Below, piece by piece: positions 63,061-64,000 of a stretch of 64,000 nt of DNA. The notes beneath the pieces are model-generated. The model did not search any database. It was not told the origin of the DNA and saw nothing but the letters and a program-made list of their open reading frames with translations. The position numbers and the translations under genes were made by a program. Within the stretch, counting starts at the first letter, position 1. Each line of letters begins with the position of its first letter. The DNA is from Streptosporangiaceae bacterium. GTDB lineage: Bacteria > Actinomycetota > Actinomycetes > Streptosporangiales > Streptosporangiaceae. Location: the NCBI GenBank assembly GCA_025964695.1, contig JAOPYK010000002.1:1-64000 (forward strand). The letters are read 5' to 3'.

Positions 63061-64000
63061 TGACCATGACAGACACTCTGAGAACCACTCAGCCCAGCAA
63101 GCCCGCACAACGCGGGCACGCCATTCCGAACGCCCGGGGCACCGTCGAGCAGGCGGTCATCCCGGTCGCCGGAATCATCTCCATCCACGACAACCACGCG
63201 TTCGTACGGACGACCGGCTATCTGCCGGGACCCGGCGACGTGTACGTCTCACTGGCCCAGGTCCGCACGTTCGGCCTGCGCAGCGGTGATGTCGTCAACG
63301 GCACCGCCCGGCCGGCCCGCGCCCGCGAGAAGCACGGCGCGCTCGTCGCCGTCGAGACCGTCAACGGCCTGGCACCCGGCTTCGACCGCCCGGACTTCTC
63401 CCAGCTCGTCCCGCTGCATCCGCAGGAGCGGCTGCGGCTCGAATCCGGCCCCGCGGCACTGGCCGCACGGGTCATCGACCTGGTCAGCCCGATCGGCAAG
63501 GGTCAGCGCGGACTGATCGTCTCGCCGCCCAAGGCGGGCAAGACCATGGTGCTCCAGGCGATCGCCAATGCCATCACCCGCAACCACCCCGAATGCCACC
63601 TCATGGTCGTGCTGATCGACGAGCGGCCCGAAGAGGTCACCGACATGCAGCGCTCGGTGGAGGGTGAGGTCATCCAGTCGACCTTCGACCGTCCCGCCGA
63701 CGAGCACATCGCCATCGCCGAGCTGGCGATCGAGCGGGCCAAGCGGCTGGTCGAGCTCGGCCACGACGTGGTCATGCTGCTCGACTCCATCACCCGCCTC
63801 GGCCGGGCCTACAACATCGCGGCACCCACCAGCAGCCGCATCCTGGCGGGCGGCGTGTCGGCGAACGCGCTCTATCCGCCCAAGCGGTTCTTCGGCGCCG
63901 CCCGCAACATCGAGAACGGCGGCTCACTGACCATCCTGGCCACCGCGCTGGTCGAGACCGGCTCCCGAATGGACGATGTCTTCTTCGAGGAGTTCAAGGG
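63061..64000 (+). CDS. rho: Transcription termination factor Rho, short-N-terminus paralogue (3' end outside window)
   Basis: 313 residues are visible and the frame runs off the right edge. Only about 30 residues precede the RNA-binding cold-shock-like domain ([20 protein letters not shown]). The ATPase core follows: P-loop PPKAGKTM, Walker [12 protein letters not shown], the Q/R loops ([25 protein letters not shown]) and [16 protein letters not shown]. Housekeeping actinobacterial Rho proteins normally begin with a Rho_N domain and a long Arg/Lys/Asp-rich insert of some 250 residues, both absent here. TTG 63061 is preferred, with AAAGGA 8 bases upstream; ATG 63067 is the alternative. It lies downstream of an MFS-MarR efflux operon. 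Confidence 0.9.

Overview
This is a 64 kb stretch of very GC-rich, gene-dense actinobacterial chromosome. Third codon positions are almost always G or C and GTG/TTG starts are common. It carries Ser/Thr kinases, LytR-CpsA-Psr and STAS proteins, MMPL and CtpI-type membrane proteins, XRE/ImmA proteins and secreted ricin-lectin glycosidases. That mix fits the Streptosporangiales (Nonomuraea/Streptosporangium-like), but the sequence alone cannot fix the genus. I see no tRNA, rRNA, CRISPR array or intact mobile element. The window starts inside a collagen-like protein gene and ends inside a rho gene.

Layout. 1-5.6 kb: end of a collagen-like protein, a histidine-kinase relic, a sugar-acid module (ManD-type dehydratase, NAD-dependent epimerase, then a lactonase) and a GNAT-AAA+ fusion. 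5.6-12.9 kb: a short UvrA-like ABC ATPase, then three secreted hydrolases (GH30, GH18, GH16) that share C-terminal ricin lectin modules. Their expected substrates (beta-1,6-glucan, chitin, beta-1,3-glucan) make up a fungal cell wall, and a promoter with a palindromic operator lies upstream of GH30. 13-21.6 kb: an unknown protein, an ECF sigma factor fused to an anti-sigma zinc motif and a membrane anchor, a lipoprotein, an HTH-methylase-specificity fusion next to a Ser/Thr kinase, and a 2-oxoglutarate oxygenase. 21.7-29.8 kb: small metabolic enzymes, a drug efflux pump, an XRE-ImmA/IrrE protein coupled to an unknown partner, and a STAS protein. 30-40 kb: alcohol dehydrogenase, a CtpI-type P-ATPase with TatA, a GH3 glucosaminidase and an APC permease. 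40-50 kb: release factor 3, cupredoxin, peroxiredoxin, LCP ligase, truncated haemoglobin, esterase, a phosphotransferase and a two-component system divergent from an MMPL exporter. 52.6-57 kb: a broken RNase Z, a spermidine-synthase-like protein, an EamA-like transporter, and a copper pair YcnI-CopC. 57-64 kb: a lipid-transfer thiolase with a TetR regulator, a Ser/Thr kinase, an MFS-MarR efflux operon and a second-type Rho that lacks the usual N-terminal region.

The points most worth following are the short Rho downstream of an efflux/MarR operon, the sigma/anti-sigma/membrane fusion, the XRE-ImmA partner pair, the HTH-methylase-specificity fusion, the fungal-wall hydrolase cluster with its 371-bp near-identical repeats, and an RNase Z with its catalytic core deleted in frame. 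Several gene relics (histidine kinase, glycosidase, membrane protein, possible transposase) and four short tandem repeats with 12-13 bp units show that the region is being reshaped.
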